Of a stretch of DNA of 64,000 nucleotides, positions 16,649 through 25,608 are shown one piece after another. The stretch lies in the NCBI RefSeq assembly GCF_013401515.1, contig NZ_CP058529.1:992001-1056000 (forward strand), written 5' to 3'. Below the pieces are notes generated by a model, which had not been told where the DNA came from, ran no database searches, and saw nothing but the letters and a program-made list of their open reading frames with translations. How positions within the stretch are numbered: the stretch's first letter is position 1; every line of letters begins with the position of its first letter. The DNA comes from Halorarum halophilum (lineage in GTDB: Archaea > Halobacteriota > Halobacteria > Halobacteriales > Haloferacaceae). The position numbers and the translations under genes were made by a program.

Positions 16649-18571
16649 ATGGCGAGTGACAAGATTCTGGGGATCGACCTCGGAACGACGAACTCCGCGT
16701 TCGCGGTGATGGAGGGTGGCGACCCCGAGATAATCGTGAACGGCGAGGGCGACAGAACCACGCCGTCGGTGGTCGCGTTCTCCGAGGACGGCGAGCGTCT
16801 CGTCGGGAAGCCGGCGAAGAACCAGGCCGTCCAGAACCCCGATCGGACGATCCAGTCCATCAAGCGACACATGGGCGAGGACGGCTACACCGTCGAGATC
16901 GACGGCGAGGACTACACGCCCGAGCAGCTCTCGGCGATGATCCTCCAGAAGATCAAGCGCGACGCGGAGGAGTACCTCGGCGACGACGTGGAGAAGGCCG
17001 TCATCACGGTGCCCGCGTACTTCAACGACAAACAGCGCCAGGCGACGAAGGACGCCGGCGAGATCGCCGGCTTCGACGTCGAGCGCATCGTCAACGAGCC
17101 GACCGCCGCGTCGATGGCCTACGGGCTCGACGACGACTCCGACCAGACGGTTCTCGTCTACGACCTGGGCGGGGGCACCTTCGACGTCTCCGTGCTCGAT
17201 CTCGGCGGGGGCGTGTACGAGGTCGTCGCCACGAACGGTGACAACGACCTCGGCGGCGACGACTGGGACGAGGCGGTCATCGACCACCTCGCCGAGGAGT
17301 TCCAGAACGAGCACGGCATCGACCTCCGCGAGGACCGACAGGCGCTCCAGCGGCTGAAGGACGCCGCCGAGGAGGCGAAGATCGAGCTCTCCTCGCGCAA
17401 GCAGACGAACATCAACCTCCCGTTCATCACCGCGACCGACTCGGGCCCGGTCCACCTCGAGACCGAACTGACGCGCGCGACGTTCGAGTCGATCACCTCG
17501 GACCTCGTCGAGCGCACCGTCGGGCCGACCGAGCAGGCACTCTCGGACGCGGGCTACGACGCCGACGACATCGACGAGGTCATCCTCGTCGGCGGGTCGA
17601 CCCGGATGCCGCAGGTCCAGGAGAAGGTCGAGGACGTGCTCGGCGTCGAGCCCCGGAAGAACGTCAACCCGGACGAGGCCGTCGCGCTCGGCGCGGCCAT
17701 TCAGGGCGGCGTGCTCTCGGGCGACGTCGACGACCTCGTCCTGCTCGACGTGACGCCGCTCTCGCTCGGCATCGAGGTGAAGGGCGGGCTGTTCGAGCGG
17801 CTCATCGACAAGAACACCACCATCCCGACGGAGGAGTCGAAGGTGTTCACCACGGCGGCCGCGAACCAGACGTCGGTCCAGGTCCGCGTGTTCCAGGGCG
17901 AGCGCGAGATCGCCGAGGAGAACGAACTGCTCGGCGAGTTCCAGCTGTCGGGCATCCCGCCCGCGCCCGCCGGCACGCCCCAGATCGAGGTGTCGTTCAA
18001 CATCGACGAGAACGGCATCGTCAACGTCGAGGCGGAGGACCAGGGCTCGGGCAACGCCGAGTCGATCACCATCGAGGGCGGCGCCGGCCTCTCCGACGAG
18101 CAGATCGAGCAGATGCAGGAGGAGGCCGAGCAGCACGCCGAGGAGGACGAGGCGCGCCGCGAGCACATCGAGGCGCGGAACGAGGCCGAGAGCGCGGTCC
18201 AGCGCGCGAACTCCCTGCTCGAGGAGAACGAGGAGCAGGTCGACGACGACCTCCGGGCCGACATCGAGGACGCCATCGAGGACCTCGAGGAGGTCCTCGC
18301 GGACGAGGACGCCGAGACCGAGGAGCTCCGCGACGCGACCGAGGAGCTCTCGACGGAGCTCCAGGAGATCGGCAAGCAGATGTACCAGCAGCAGGCCCAG
18401 CAGGCCCAGGCCGGACCCGGCGGGGCCGGCGGCGCTGCGGGCACCGGTCCGGGCGGCATGGGCGGCGGGGCCGGTCCCGGCGGCGCCGCCGGCGCCGAGG
18501 GCGACGACGAGGAGTACGTCGACGCCGACTTCGAGGACGTAGACGAGGACGGCGACTCCGACGACGAGTAA
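16649..18571 (+). CDS. dnaK: Hsp70 chaperone DnaK
   Basis: 640 residues, full length. Phosphate-1 motif [13 protein letters not shown] at the N-terminus, [63 protein letters not shown], then the linker [15 protein letters not shown] and the substrate-binding domain. The C-terminal lid is followed by a Gly-rich tail (residues ~588-620) and a final acidic stretch. It folds and protects proteins with DnaJ and GrpE. A TATA-like ACCTTTAACGG at 16612-16622 suits the start. Confidence 0.97.
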   Translation: MASDKILGIDLGTTNSAFAVMEGGDPEIIVNGEGDRTTPSVVAFSEDGERLVGKPAKNQAVQNPDRTIQSIKRHMGEDGYTVEIDGEDYTPEQLSAMILQKIKRDAEEYLGDDVEKAVITVPAYFNDKQRQATKDAGEIAGFDVERIVNEPTAASMAYGLDDDSDQTVLVYDLGGGTFDVSVLDLGGGVYEVVATNGDNDLGGDDWDEAVIDHLAEEFQNEHGIDLREDRQALQRLKDAAEEAKIELSSRKQTNINLPFITATDSGPVHLETELTRATFESITSDLVERTVGPTEQALSDAGYDADDIDEVILVGGSTRMPQVQEKVEDVLGVEPRKNVNPDEAVALGAAIQGGVLSGDVDDLVLLDVTPLSLGIEVKGGLFERLIDKNTTIPTEESKVFTTAAANQTSVQVRVFQGEREIAEENELLGEFQLSGIPPAPAGTPQIEVSFNIDENGIVNVEAEDQGSGNAESITIEGGAGLSDEQIEQMQEEAEQHAEEDEARREHIEARNEAESAVQRANSLLEENEEQVDDDLRADIEDAIEDLEEVLADEDAETEELRDATEELSTELQEIGKQMYQQQAQQAQAGPGGAGGAAGTGPGGMGGGAGPGGAAGAEGDDEEYVDADFEDVDEDGDSDDE

Positions 18572-18635
18572 CGCCGCCACACCCGGCTTTCCTCCCTGCT
18601 TCGCTCGATTCGATAGCCGATGCGGTGGCGCGCGG

Positions 18636-18716
18636 CGGCGGGCCTGCGTTCACGCGAGCGAACGCAGTGAGCGAGGGTGAACTCATGGGACCGAAGGTCC
18701 CAGGTAGTGCCCGCCG
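18636..18716. repeat. Three-way-junction inverted repeat between dnaK and dnaJ
   Basis: An 8-bp closing stem (18636-18643/18709-18716) encloses hairpins 18644-18651/18660-18667 and 18686-18692/18696-18702. All paired by direct reading; the first hairpin stacks directly on the closing stem. Confidence 0.65.
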
Positions 18717-18787
18717 TCGTCGCGCGAGGGATGAGTGAGGAGCGGTAGCGACGAGCGAATCGGCTGGGGAGGTCGTGGCTCTCATCA

Positions 18788-18814
18788 CGCCAAGCAGTAG
18801 TGGTCTGCTTGGCG
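18788..18814. repeat. 10-bp perfect hairpin upstream of dnaJ
   Basis: CGCCAAGCAG (18788-18797) pairs with CTGCTTGGCG (18805-18814) around a 7-nt loop. No T-run follows, so it is not a classical terminator; it may be an operator or RNA element. Confidence 0.6.
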
Positions 18815-18917
18815 AGTCAAGTTGCGGAGCGGGAAAGCCCGACGAACCAACAAACGACGAAAACCGCGAGTCACGCGTTTCAAATAGGCCGACGGACATA
18901 GGACCTACAACACGACC

Positions 18918-20084
18918 ATGAGCGAGGACTTCTACGAGGTTCTGGGGGTCTCGCGCGACGCCTCCGAGGACGAGATCAAGCAGGCGTACCGCCAGAAGGC
19001 GACGGAGTACCACCCCGACGTGAGCGACGAGCCGGACGCCGAGGAGAAGTTCAAGAAGGTCAAGAAGGCCAAGGAGGTGCTCGCCGACGGCGAGAAGCGC
19101 CAGGCGTACGACCAGATGGGCCACGACCGCTTCGAACAGGCGGAGAAGCGCGGCGGCTTCGACGGCGGCCGCGGCGGCGCAGGCGGCATGGGCGGCGACC
19201 CGTTCGGCGGCATGGGTGGCGGAATGGGCGGCGGCGGCATGGGCGGTCTCGGCGACATCTTCGAGGAGTTCTTCGGCGGCGGCGGTCGGGGGCGGGGCGG
19301 CCCGCGGCCGGGCAAGGACCTCCGGACGAGTCTCGACATCACGCTGGAGGAGGCGTACGAGGGCGTCTCGAAGCAGTTCACCGCGGCGCGACCCCAGCGG
19401 TGTCCCGAGTGCGACGGGTCGGGCCACCCGCCCGAGGCCGACGTGCAGACGTGTCCCGAGTGCAACGGACAGGGGCAGGTGACCCAGGTCCAGCAGACAC
19501 CGCTCGGGCGCGTCCAGCAGACCGCGGCCTGCCCGCGCTGCGAGGGCGAGGGCGAACTGTACTCCGAGGACTGCGCGCGGTGTGACGGCGGCGGCGTCGT
19601 CCGCGAGGAATCCACGCTCACCATCGACGTGCCGGCGGGCATCCGCGACGGCCAGAGCCTCCGGATGGAGGGCGAGGGCGCGCCCGGCGAACCCGGCGCG
19701 CGTGACGGCGACCTGCTCATCGAGATCCGGGTCGAGGAGGACGAACGGTTCGACCGCGACGGCGCCGACCTGCAGCTCACCCAGCCCATCTCGTTCCCGC
19801 AGGCGACGTTCGGCGACACGGTCGAACTCGAGACGCTCGACGGTGCCGTAGAGTTCGAGGTGCCCGCCGGAACCCAGTCGGGCGAGACGTTCCGCCTGCG
19901 CGGGAAGGGGATGCCCCGCCTGCGCGGCCGGGGGAACGGCGACCTCTACGTCCAGGTGCAGGTCGTCACGCCCGAGGAACTCAGCGACGAACAGCGCGAG
20001 GCGCTGAAGACGTTCGCGGAGGCCGGCGGCGAGGAGATCGACGTGAGCGAGGGCTTCTTCGAGAAGATCAAGAACTCCTTCTGA
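18918..20084 (+). CDS. dnaJ: Co-chaperone DnaJ (Hsp40, type I)
   Basis: 388 residues. J domain residues 1-70 with the HPD tripeptide in EYHPDVSDE. A Gly/Phe-rich linker with repeated GGMGG units (residues ~75-130) follows, then the zinc domain with four CxxCxGxG repeats (CPECDGSG, CPECNGQG, CPRCEGEG, CARCDGGG). Two C-terminal beta domains for substrate binding (VDVPAGIRDGQSLRMEGEG, FEVPAGTQSGETFRLRGKG) complete the type I layout. It stimulates DnaK ATPase activity. Confidence 0.97.
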   Translation: MSEDFYEVLGVSRDASEDEIKQAYRQKATEYHPDVSDEPDAEEKFKKVKKAKEVLADGEKRQAYDQMGHDRFEQAEKRGGFDGGRGGAGGMGGDPFGGMGGGMGGGGMGGLGDIFEEFFGGGGRGRGGPRPGKDLRTSLDITLEEAYEGVSKQFTAARPQRCPECDGSGHPPEADVQTCPECNGQGQVTQVQQTPLGRVQQTAACPRCEGEGELYSEDCARCDGGGVVREESTLTIDVPAGIRDGQSLRMEGEGAPGEPGARDGDLLIEIRVEEDERFDRDGADLQLTQPISFPQATFGDTVELETLDGAVEFEVPAGTQSGETFRLRGKGMPRLRGRGNGDLYVQVQVVTPEELSDEQREALKTFAEAGGEEIDVSEGFFEKIKNSF

Positions 20085-20105
20085 CCGCCTCGCCGTCCGT
20101 CGGTG

Positions 20106-20115
20106 TTTTTATAAC
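20106..20115 (+). promoter_or_regulatory. AtoE-type transporter TATA box
   Basis: TTTTTATAAC is centred ~28 nt before the ATG at 20139 and is one of the best TATA matches in the window. Confidence 0.7.
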
Positions 20116-20138
20116 ACCTCCTGCGAGTTTCCCGGCGG

Positions 20139-21524
20139 ATGTCAACACGTAACGGAGGAACTGTCGTACAGCGGTTCGGACGCGGGCTCGCGGCGACCGT
20201 CGAGCGGTGGATGCCGAGCCCGTTCCTGTTCGCGATCCTGTTGAGCTACATCGTCTTCGTCGCCGGCGTCCTGCTGCAGGGCGAGGGGCCGGTCGCGATG
20301 GTCGGCCACTGGTACGACGGCTTCTGGGCGCTGCTCACCTTCGGGATGCAGATGGTGCTCATCCTCGTGACCGGGTACGTCATCGCGTACCATCCGCGCG
20401 TCCAGAGCCTCATCGGACGGCTCGCCGGGATCCCGAACTCGGGGGCCGGCGCGGTCGTCCTCGTCGGCGTCGTGGCGATGGTCGCCTCGTGGATCCAGTG
20501 GGGGATGGGGCTCATCGTGGGCGCCGTCGTCGCCCGGGAGGTCGGCCGACAGGCGTACCGGCGCGACATCTCCGTCCACTACCCGCTGCTGTGCATCGCG
20601 GGCTACATGGGGCTCGGACTGACGTGGCACTGGGGGCTCGCCGGCTCCGCGCCGCTGCTCATCAACACGCCGAACAACGTGTTCATCGAGCAGGGCGTGC
20701 TCGACTCGCTCGTCCCCATCTCGCAGACGGTGTTCTCGGGGTACTCGCTCACGCTGACTGTGCTCGCCATCGTCTACGCCTCGCTCGTGCTGTACCTGCT
20801 CGCCCCCAGCCCCGAGCACGCGGAGGGCATCGAGGAATACCTCGACGAGGACGAACTGGGCGAGACCGCCGGCGAGACGGGGCCGGCCATCGAGACGCCC
20901 GCGGACGCCATCGACCAGAGCCGGCTCGTCGGCGGGCTCATCGCGCTCACCGGCGTCCTCTTCTCCGTCTGGACGTTCGCCCAGGAGGGGCTGAACGCGC
21001 TCAACCTCAACGTCGTCAACTTCGCGTTCATGTTCGTCGGCCTGCTGCTGTTCACTCGTCCGCGCGCCTACCAGGAGCAGTTCTACGACGCCGTCACCGC
21101 GACGGGCGGCATCATCCTCCAGTTCCCGTTCTACGCGGGAATCATCGGGATGATGAACGGGTCCGGGCTGACCGACACGCTGGCTAACGCGCTGGTGAAC
21201 GTGGCGACGCCGACGACGTTCCCCGTCATCGCGTGGCTCACCGCCGGCGTCATCAACATGTTCGTCCCCTCCGGCGGCGGCGAGTGGACGGTCGTCGGCC
21301 CGACCATCCTCGCGGCCGCGCAGGAACTCGGCGTCCCGGTCGGCAAGGCGACGGTCGCCTACGCCGTCGGCGACGCCCACACGAACCTGTTCCAGCCGTT
21401 CTGGGCGCTCCCCCTGCTCGGTATCACCGGGATGCGCGCGCGGGACATCTTCGGCTACGGGATGGCGATGCTGCTGCTGCTCATCCCCTTCCTGGCGATC
21501 GCGCTCACGTTCGTCCCCTACTAA
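20139..21524 (+). CDS. atoE: Short-chain fatty acid transporter, AtoE family
   Basis: 461 residues with about 11-12 transmembrane spans and an acidic cytoplasmic loop near residues 228-260 (EEYLDEDELGETAGETG). Family blocks: RWMPSPFLFAILLSYIVF, WIQWGMGLIVGAVVAREV, SAPLLINTPNNVFIEQG, PFYAGIIGMMNGSGLTD and FVPSGGGEWTVVGPTI. The AtoE/TIGR00366 family takes up short-chain fatty acids such as butyrate. The next gene begins 87 nt later in the same direction, and the acyl-CoA synthetase at 23409 would be a logical metabolic partner. A strong TATA (TTTTTATAACA, 20106-20115) lies 28 nt before the ATG. Confidence 0.9.
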   Translation: MSTRNGGTVVQRFGRGLAATVERWMPSPFLFAILLSYIVFVAGVLLQGEGPVAMVGHWYDGFWALLTFGMQMVLILVTGYVIAYHPRVQSLIGRLAGIPNSGAGAVVLVGVVAMVASWIQWGMGLIVGAVVAREVGRQAYRRDISVHYPLLCIAGYMGLGLTWHWGLAGSAPLLINTPNNVFIEQGVLDSLVPISQTVFSGYSLTLTVLAIVYASLVLYLLAPSPEHAEGIEEYLDEDELGETAGETGPAIETPADAIDQSRLVGGLIALTGVLFSVWTFAQEGLNALNLNVVNFAFMFVGLLLFTRPRAYQEQFYDAVTATGGIILQFPFYAGIIGMMNGSGLTDTLANALVNVATPTTFPVIAWLTAGVINMFVPSGGGEWTVVGPTILAAAQELGVPVGKATVAYAVGDAHTNLFQPFWALPLLGITGMRARDIFGYGMAMLLLLIPFLAIALTFVPY

Positions 21525-21611
21525 ACGGACCCGATCGACTGCGGACCGGGAGTGCGGCGCTCCTACGATACCGCCCAACCGCTTTTCGGGCGCGTCGACA
21601 CGTCCGATGTG

Positions 21612-22094
21612 ATGACACTCGAAGGCGAATCCGCACCGGAGTTCACACTCGAGAGCACCGCGGGCGGAACGGTCACGCTCTCGGAGACGCTCGAATCGGG
21701 GCCGGCAATCGTGCTGGTAAACCGGGGTCACTGGTGCAGTTTCTGTGCCGAACAGCTCGAAACGTTCGACGGGGTCGCCTACGACCTCTGGTTCAACGAC
21801 GACGTCGACGTGCTCCCCGTCGTGACCGACACCGTTCCGAAACTCCGGGAGATGCGGGACCGGTTCGACCTCGACTTCCAGCTGCTCGCCGACCCGGCCG
21901 GCGAGGTCGCCGAACGGTACAGCGGCACCGAGCAGACGAGCCACGGGGTCACCGGTGTCGCCGCGACCTACGTCGTCGACGAGGAGGGAACCGTTCGGTA
22001 CGAGCAGGTCGCCGACCACCCCGCGGACCGGACGTACGGGAACTGGGTCCGGTACTTCATCCGGAACGAGTACGAGGACCCGTTCGGGGAGTGA
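21612..22094 (+). CDS. AhpC/TSA-family peroxiredoxin-like protein
   Basis: 160 residues from MTLEGESAPEFTLES (a GTG directly before it is an alternative). Thioredoxin fold: APEFTLESTAGGTVTLSE, then VLVNRGHWCSFCAEQLETF with a CxxC pair near residues 44-47, VLPVVTDTVPKLREMRDRF, LADPAGEVAERYSG and GVAATYVVDEEGTVRYEQV. The first Cys is in the peroxidatic position; the second makes it resemble the AhpC/TSA group with a resolving Cys close by. Role: thiol-dependent peroxide reduction. The electron donor is unknown. Confidence 0.85.
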   Translation: MTLEGESAPEFTLESTAGGTVTLSETLESGPAIVLVNRGHWCSFCAEQLETFDGVAYDLWFNDDVDVLPVVTDTVPKLREMRDRFDLDFQLLADPAGEVAERYSGTEQTSHGVTGVAATYVVDEEGTVRYEQVADHPADRTYGNWVRYFIRNEYEDPFGE

Positions 22095-22228
22095 ACCGGC
22101 CGACTCGTCCCAGATTCGCCTTTCCCGCTGTGACTCGATGCAGGAGTCAGAGACGTTCACGGAGGTGACAGCGGACCAGAAGGTGGCCCCGGCGAATAAT
22201 GCGGTGGCGACCGAATTGTCACGATTGC

Positions 22229-22528
22229 ATGAGCACGCCGGAGGAGAACTTCGAGACGGCGGTCGACGAGTCCAGCGACAGCGAGGCGCGTCTGCAGGCG
22301 ATCGGCGTCCTCGAGACCGCGAACGAGTGCGACAGCCTGGCCGAAATCGTCACGAGGGAGGACCTCGAGGAGCAGTACCGCGAGGAGGCGCTGGATGGCC
22401 TCGCCCATCCACAGTGCAAATCGACGCTCGAGGCGCTCGTCGACGACGGGGACCTGACGGGGTCGCTGCGGGAGCACGCGGAATCGCTCCTGTCGGAGAC
22501 GCCGGACGGCGCTGGGGGCGGCCCGTAG
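22229..22528 (+). CDS. Small HEAT-like helical protein
   Basis: 99 residues from MSTPEENFETAVDESS; an upstream ATG at 22199 gives an unlikely extension. The repeated helical pattern (EARLQAIGVLETANECDSLAEIV, EQYREEALDGLAHPQCKSTLEALVDDG, REHAESLLSE) resembles two or three HEAT-type helix pairs as seen in haloarchaeal scaffold proteins. No catalytic motif or membrane segment. Function unknown. Confidence 0.7.
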   Translation: MSTPEENFETAVDESSDSEARLQAIGVLETANECDSLAEIVTREDLEEQYREEALDGLAHPQCKSTLEALVDDGDLTGSLREHAESLLSETPDGAGGGP

Positions 22529-22633
22529 GCCCCCTCCTCGCTTCCCGCGACGACCCACCGATCGACTCCCCGTCCGGCACGGCCCCGTTCCTGGTCCGAC
22601 CGACTCTTTGCCCCCTCCACCCAACCGGGTCGC

Positions 22634-23407
22634 ATGCCCGAACCGGAGGCCGACGCTGCGCTCGTCGGCGACCTCCTCGCGCGCGACCGGCGGGACGGGT
22701 CGCCCGCGCTGCACGCCGCCGCCCCCGACCGGACGATCAGCTACCGCGACCTCTGTACGACGGCGTACAAGGTCGGAAACGTCCTCAGCCACCACGGCGT
22801 CCGCGCGGGCGATCGCGTCGCCGTCGAACCGCTCCCCCTCCCCGAACCCGTGCTGACGTTCCTCGGGGCGGCGATGCTGGGCGCCGTGACGGAGTTCCGC
22901 GCGGAACCGGGTACCGACGCCCGCGCGGCCGTCGTCCACGCCGACCGCGAGGACGAGTTCGACCTCCCGCCGGGGTCGCGACTGGTCGCCTTCGGAGGGG
23001 CGCCCGAGCGCGCGACGACGACTCACTGGGAGGGCGAGGTGTGGAGCGAGAACCCGGCGTTCCCGCCGACCGACGTCGAGCCCACCGACCCGGTGCTCGC
23101 GGCCGAGGACGACGGCGGAGTCGAACAGTTCTCCCACCGGGACCTCCTGGTGGTCGCTCGCGACGCCGTCGAACGGCTAGAATTGGACGGGGGCTCGAAC
23201 CTGGCGCTGCACGCGTCGCTCGCGGACCCGTACGCAGTCGCGGCCGGCGTGCTCGCGCCGCTGCTCGTCGGGGGGTGCATCTGTCTCCCGGACGAGGACG
23301 GGAACGAACCGTCGGCGACGGCTGCGATCACGGACGGCCGCCCGGTCGCGGATGACCGACCTACCTCCGAGCGCCGGGTCCTCCAGCTCGACTCGCTCCG
23401 GCCGTGA
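22634..23407 (+). CDS. Orphan N-terminal half of an AMP-binding (acyl-CoA synthetase-like) protein
   Basis: 257 residues. Residues ~28-80 match the N-terminal subdomain of AMP-forming synthetases (LHAAAPDRTISYRDLCTTAYKVGNVL, GVRAGDRVAVEPLPLPEPVLTFLGAAMLGAV). The glycine-rich A3 phosphate loop and all later motifs are absent. The second half keeps a related outline (DPYAVAAGVLAPLLVGGCICL). It therefore cannot adenylate on its own. It is convergent with the complete synthetase gene at 23409, one base apart, and could be a degraded paralogue or a regulatory pseudoenzyme. Confidence 0.68.
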   Translation: MPEPEADAALVGDLLARDRRDGSPALHAAAPDRTISYRDLCTTAYKVGNVLSHHGVRAGDRVAVEPLPLPEPVLTFLGAAMLGAVTEFRAEPGTDARAAVVHADREDEFDLPPGSRLVAFGGAPERATTTHWEGEVWSENPAFPPTDVEPTDPVLAAEDDGGVEQFSHRDLLVVARDAVERLELDGGSNLALHASLADPYAVAAGVLAPLLVGGCICLPDEDGNEPSATAAITDGRPVADDRPTSERRVLQLDSLRP

Positions 23408-23408
23408 C

Positions 23409-25421
23409 TCAGGAGGCCTCCCTCAACTTCTCCAGCGACCCGGGGTTCTCCATTGAGGAGAGGTCGCCGGGGTCCTCGCCCTCGTGGACCGCCGAGATGG
23501 CCCGGCGGATGATCTTGCCCGACTGCGTCTTGGGGAACTCCTCGACGAACAGGAGTTCGCGCGGGCGGAACGGCTTGCCGTGCTCCTCGCCGACGAGCGC
23601 GACCAGTTCGTCGCGGAGCTCGTCGCTCGGCTCGATTTCGTCCTCCACGACGACGTAGGCGACGACCGCGGTGCCAGTCGTCTCGTCGGGGACGCCGACC
23701 GCCGCGGCCTGGTTCACCGCGTCGTGGTCGATGAGCACGCCCTCGATCTCGGCGGGGCCGATCTTCCGTCCGGCGACGTTGAGCGTGTCGTCGGCGCGCC
23801 CGTGGAGGAACCAGAAGCCGTCCTCGTCCTTCTGGGCCCAGTCGCCGTGGTTCCACAGCGGCGGGTCCTCGAACGTCGACCAGTACTCCGCCAGGTAGCG
23901 CTCGTCGCCCGACCAGAGGCTCTTGGTCATGCTCGGACAGGAGTCGCGTGCGACGAGGTAGCCGCGCTCGTGGCCGTCGGCGATCGAGTTCCCGTCGGCG
24001 TCGACGATGTCGATGTCCATCCCGAGCCCCGGCCCGCCTAGCGTGCAGGGCTTGAGCGGCCGGTCGGGCATCGGCATCAGGAAGCAACCGCAGATCTCGG
24101 TGCCCCCGGAGATGTTGATGATGGGGCAGTTTCCGCCGCCGACGTTGTCGTAGAACCACTGCCAGCTCTCGGGGTCCCACGGCTCGCCGGTCGAGCCGAG
24201 CAGGCGCAGGCTGGAGAGGTCGTACTCGTCGACGTTCGCGTCGCCGTGCTTTCGGAGCGCCCGGATGGCCGTGGGGGAGATGCCGAAGGCGGTGAGGCCG
24301 TGGCGCTCGATCATGTCCCAGAAGCGGTCGGGACCGGGGTGGTCGGGCGCGCCCTCGTACATGAACACCGTCCCCCCGAACGTGTGGTTCCCGACGAGCG
24401 TCCACGGCCCCATCATCCAGCCGATGTCCGACACCCAGAAGAAGCGGTCCTCCGGCTTGTGGTCGAAGCCGAAGTGGAGCTCCTTCGCGCACTGCATCTG
24501 GATGCCGGCGTGGGTGTGGACGATGCCCTTCGGCGTCCCCGTCGTCCCGGAGGAGTACAGCAGCATCGACTCCTGGTCCGAGGGGAGCGACTTCGTCTCG
24601 TACGCGCTCGACTGCGACGCCACCGCGTCGTCCCACCACTCGTCGCGGTCGTCGTTCCAGGGGATCTCCACGTCGCCATCGCGGGCCCCGAGCCGGTCGT
24701 AGACCACAGCGTGCTCGACGTGACCGGCCTCGTCGATGGCCTCGTCGGCGGTGTCCTTCAGGAGGACCTCGCCCCCGCGGCGGTAGAAGCCGTCGCCGGT
24801 GAACAGCACCGAGCACTCTGAGTCGGAGATGCGGGTCGCGGTCGCGTCCGTTCCGAAGCCGGAGAAGATGGGGACCGCGATGGCTCCGACCTTGAAACAG
24901 CCGTAGAGGATGGCGATGACCTCGGGCACCATCGCCATGTACAGCCCGACCGTGTCGCCGGTCTCCACGCCGACCGATTCGAGGTAGTTCGCGACCCTGT
25001 TGGCCCCCCGGTGGAGGTCGTGGTAGGTGACGTGGCGCTCGTCGCCGGGTTCGCCCTCCCAGATGCACGCCACGCTGTTCCGCGCCGCCGCGTCCGTGGC
25101 CGCGTGGCGGTCGAGGACGTTGTGCGCGATGTTGAGCTCCCCGCCGGGGTACCAGTCGGTGAACTGCGGGCCGTCGGTGTCGTCCCGCACCGCGTCGTAC
25201 TCCTCGTAGAACTCGATTCCGAGGTAGTCGACCAGTTCGTCCCAGAACCAGTCGACGCCGGACTCCTCGACGCCCTCGACGCCCGTGCACGTCCGCTCGA
25301 TGAGGGCGTCGTAGTCCTCGATGCCGTACTCCCGCATGAACTGACGGACGTTGGTGGCCTCGGCGAACGCCTCGTCGGGTTCGTGGACCACTTCGTCCGT
25401 GTCGACCTCGGTGGGCGCCAT
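23409..25421 (-). CDS. AMP-forming acyl-CoA synthetase (acetyl-CoA synthetase-like)
   Basis: 670 residues from MAPTEVDTDEVVHEPDEAF. Start chosen because a TATA element (TACTTATCC on this strand, 25446-25454) lies 29 nt upstream. Motifs: A3 LLYSSGTTGTPKGIVHTHAG, the A5 region ISGGTEICGCF, A7 YLVARDSCPSMTKSLWSGDE, A8 GRADDTLNVAGRKIGPAEIE, and the catalytic lysine near the end in KTQSGKIIRRAI. It converts a short acid to acyl-AMP and then acyl-CoA. The ACS-like N-terminal cap supports a short-chain substrate, but acetate is not proven. The nearby AtoE transporter would be a sensible supplier. Confidence 0.9.
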   Translation of the reverse strand: MAPTEVDTDEVVHEPDEAFAEATNVRQFMREYGIEDYDALIERTCTGVEGVEESGVDWFWDELVDYLGIEFYEEYDAVRDDTDGPQFTDWYPGGELNIAHNVLDRHAATDAAARNSVACIWEGEPGDERHVTYHDLHRGANRVANYLESVGVETGDTVGLYMAMVPEVIAILYGCFKVGAIAVPIFSGFGTDATATRISDSECSVLFTGDGFYRRGGEVLLKDTADEAIDEAGHVEHAVVYDRLGARDGDVEIPWNDDRDEWWDDAVASQSSAYETKSLPSDQESMLLYSSGTTGTPKGIVHTHAGIQMQCAKELHFGFDHKPEDRFFWVSDIGWMMGPWTLVGNHTFGGTVFMYEGAPDHPGPDRFWDMIERHGLTAFGISPTAIRALRKHGDANVDEYDLSSLRLLGSTGEPWDPESWQWFYDNVGGGNCPIINISGGTEICGCFLMPMPDRPLKPCTLGGPGLGMDIDIVDADGNSIADGHERGYLVARDSCPSMTKSLWSGDERYLAEYWSTFEDPPLWNHGDWAQKDEDGFWFLHGRADDTLNVAGRKIGPAEIEGVLIDHDAVNQAAAVGVPDETTGTAVVAYVVVEDEIEPSDELRDELVALVGEEHGKPFRPRELLFVEEFPKTQSGKIIRRAISAVHEGEDPGDLSSMENPGSLEKLREAS

Positions 25422-25445
25422 CTCGGTTGTGGGTTCTCCGGTGAG

Positions 25446-25454
25446 GGATAAGTA
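25446..25454 (-). promoter_or_regulatory. TATA box of the acyl-CoA synthetase
   Basis: TACTTATCC on the minus strand lies 29 nt before the ATG at 25421 and supports that start. Confidence 0.6.
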
Positions 25455-25608
25455 GGTTTTCGGAAAACTTGCCCGAAGCGAAACGCGGAATCGGAGCACG
25501 GGGACGACCTACCGACCACGTCGTCGAGGACGGCCCGGCGGACAGGGCTCGATCGAGGAACGGGTATCCGTGGACAAGAACGAAGCCGCGGGCGCACGAC
25601 CCGCCGAC

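Larger units (their letters stand above)
18572..18917. other. Structured dnaK-dnaJ intergenic region
   Basis: The 346 nt hold no convincing gene but several inverted repeats. A closing stem of 8 bp (18636-18643 with 18709-18716) encloses two hairpins, 18644-18667 (8-bp stem) and 18686-18702 (7-bp stem, GAA loop), giving a three-way junction. A further 10-bp perfect hairpin is at 18788-18814. The stretch between them has the imperfect GAGCGA/TGAGTGAGG-type repetition common in haloarchaeal intergenic DNA. A TATA-like TTTCAAATA at 18878-18886 probably starts dnaJ. Confidence 0.6.

Noticed and set aside
16616-18580. Long open frame antisense to dnaK
   Set aside because: Typical mirror frame of a highly biased GC-rich gene; its product is Val/Leu/Arg/Asp low complexity with no domain.
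18600-18900. Possible CRISPR or tandem repeat
   Set aside because: The GAGCGA-like units are irregular and have no spacers; they fit inverted-repeat structure instead.
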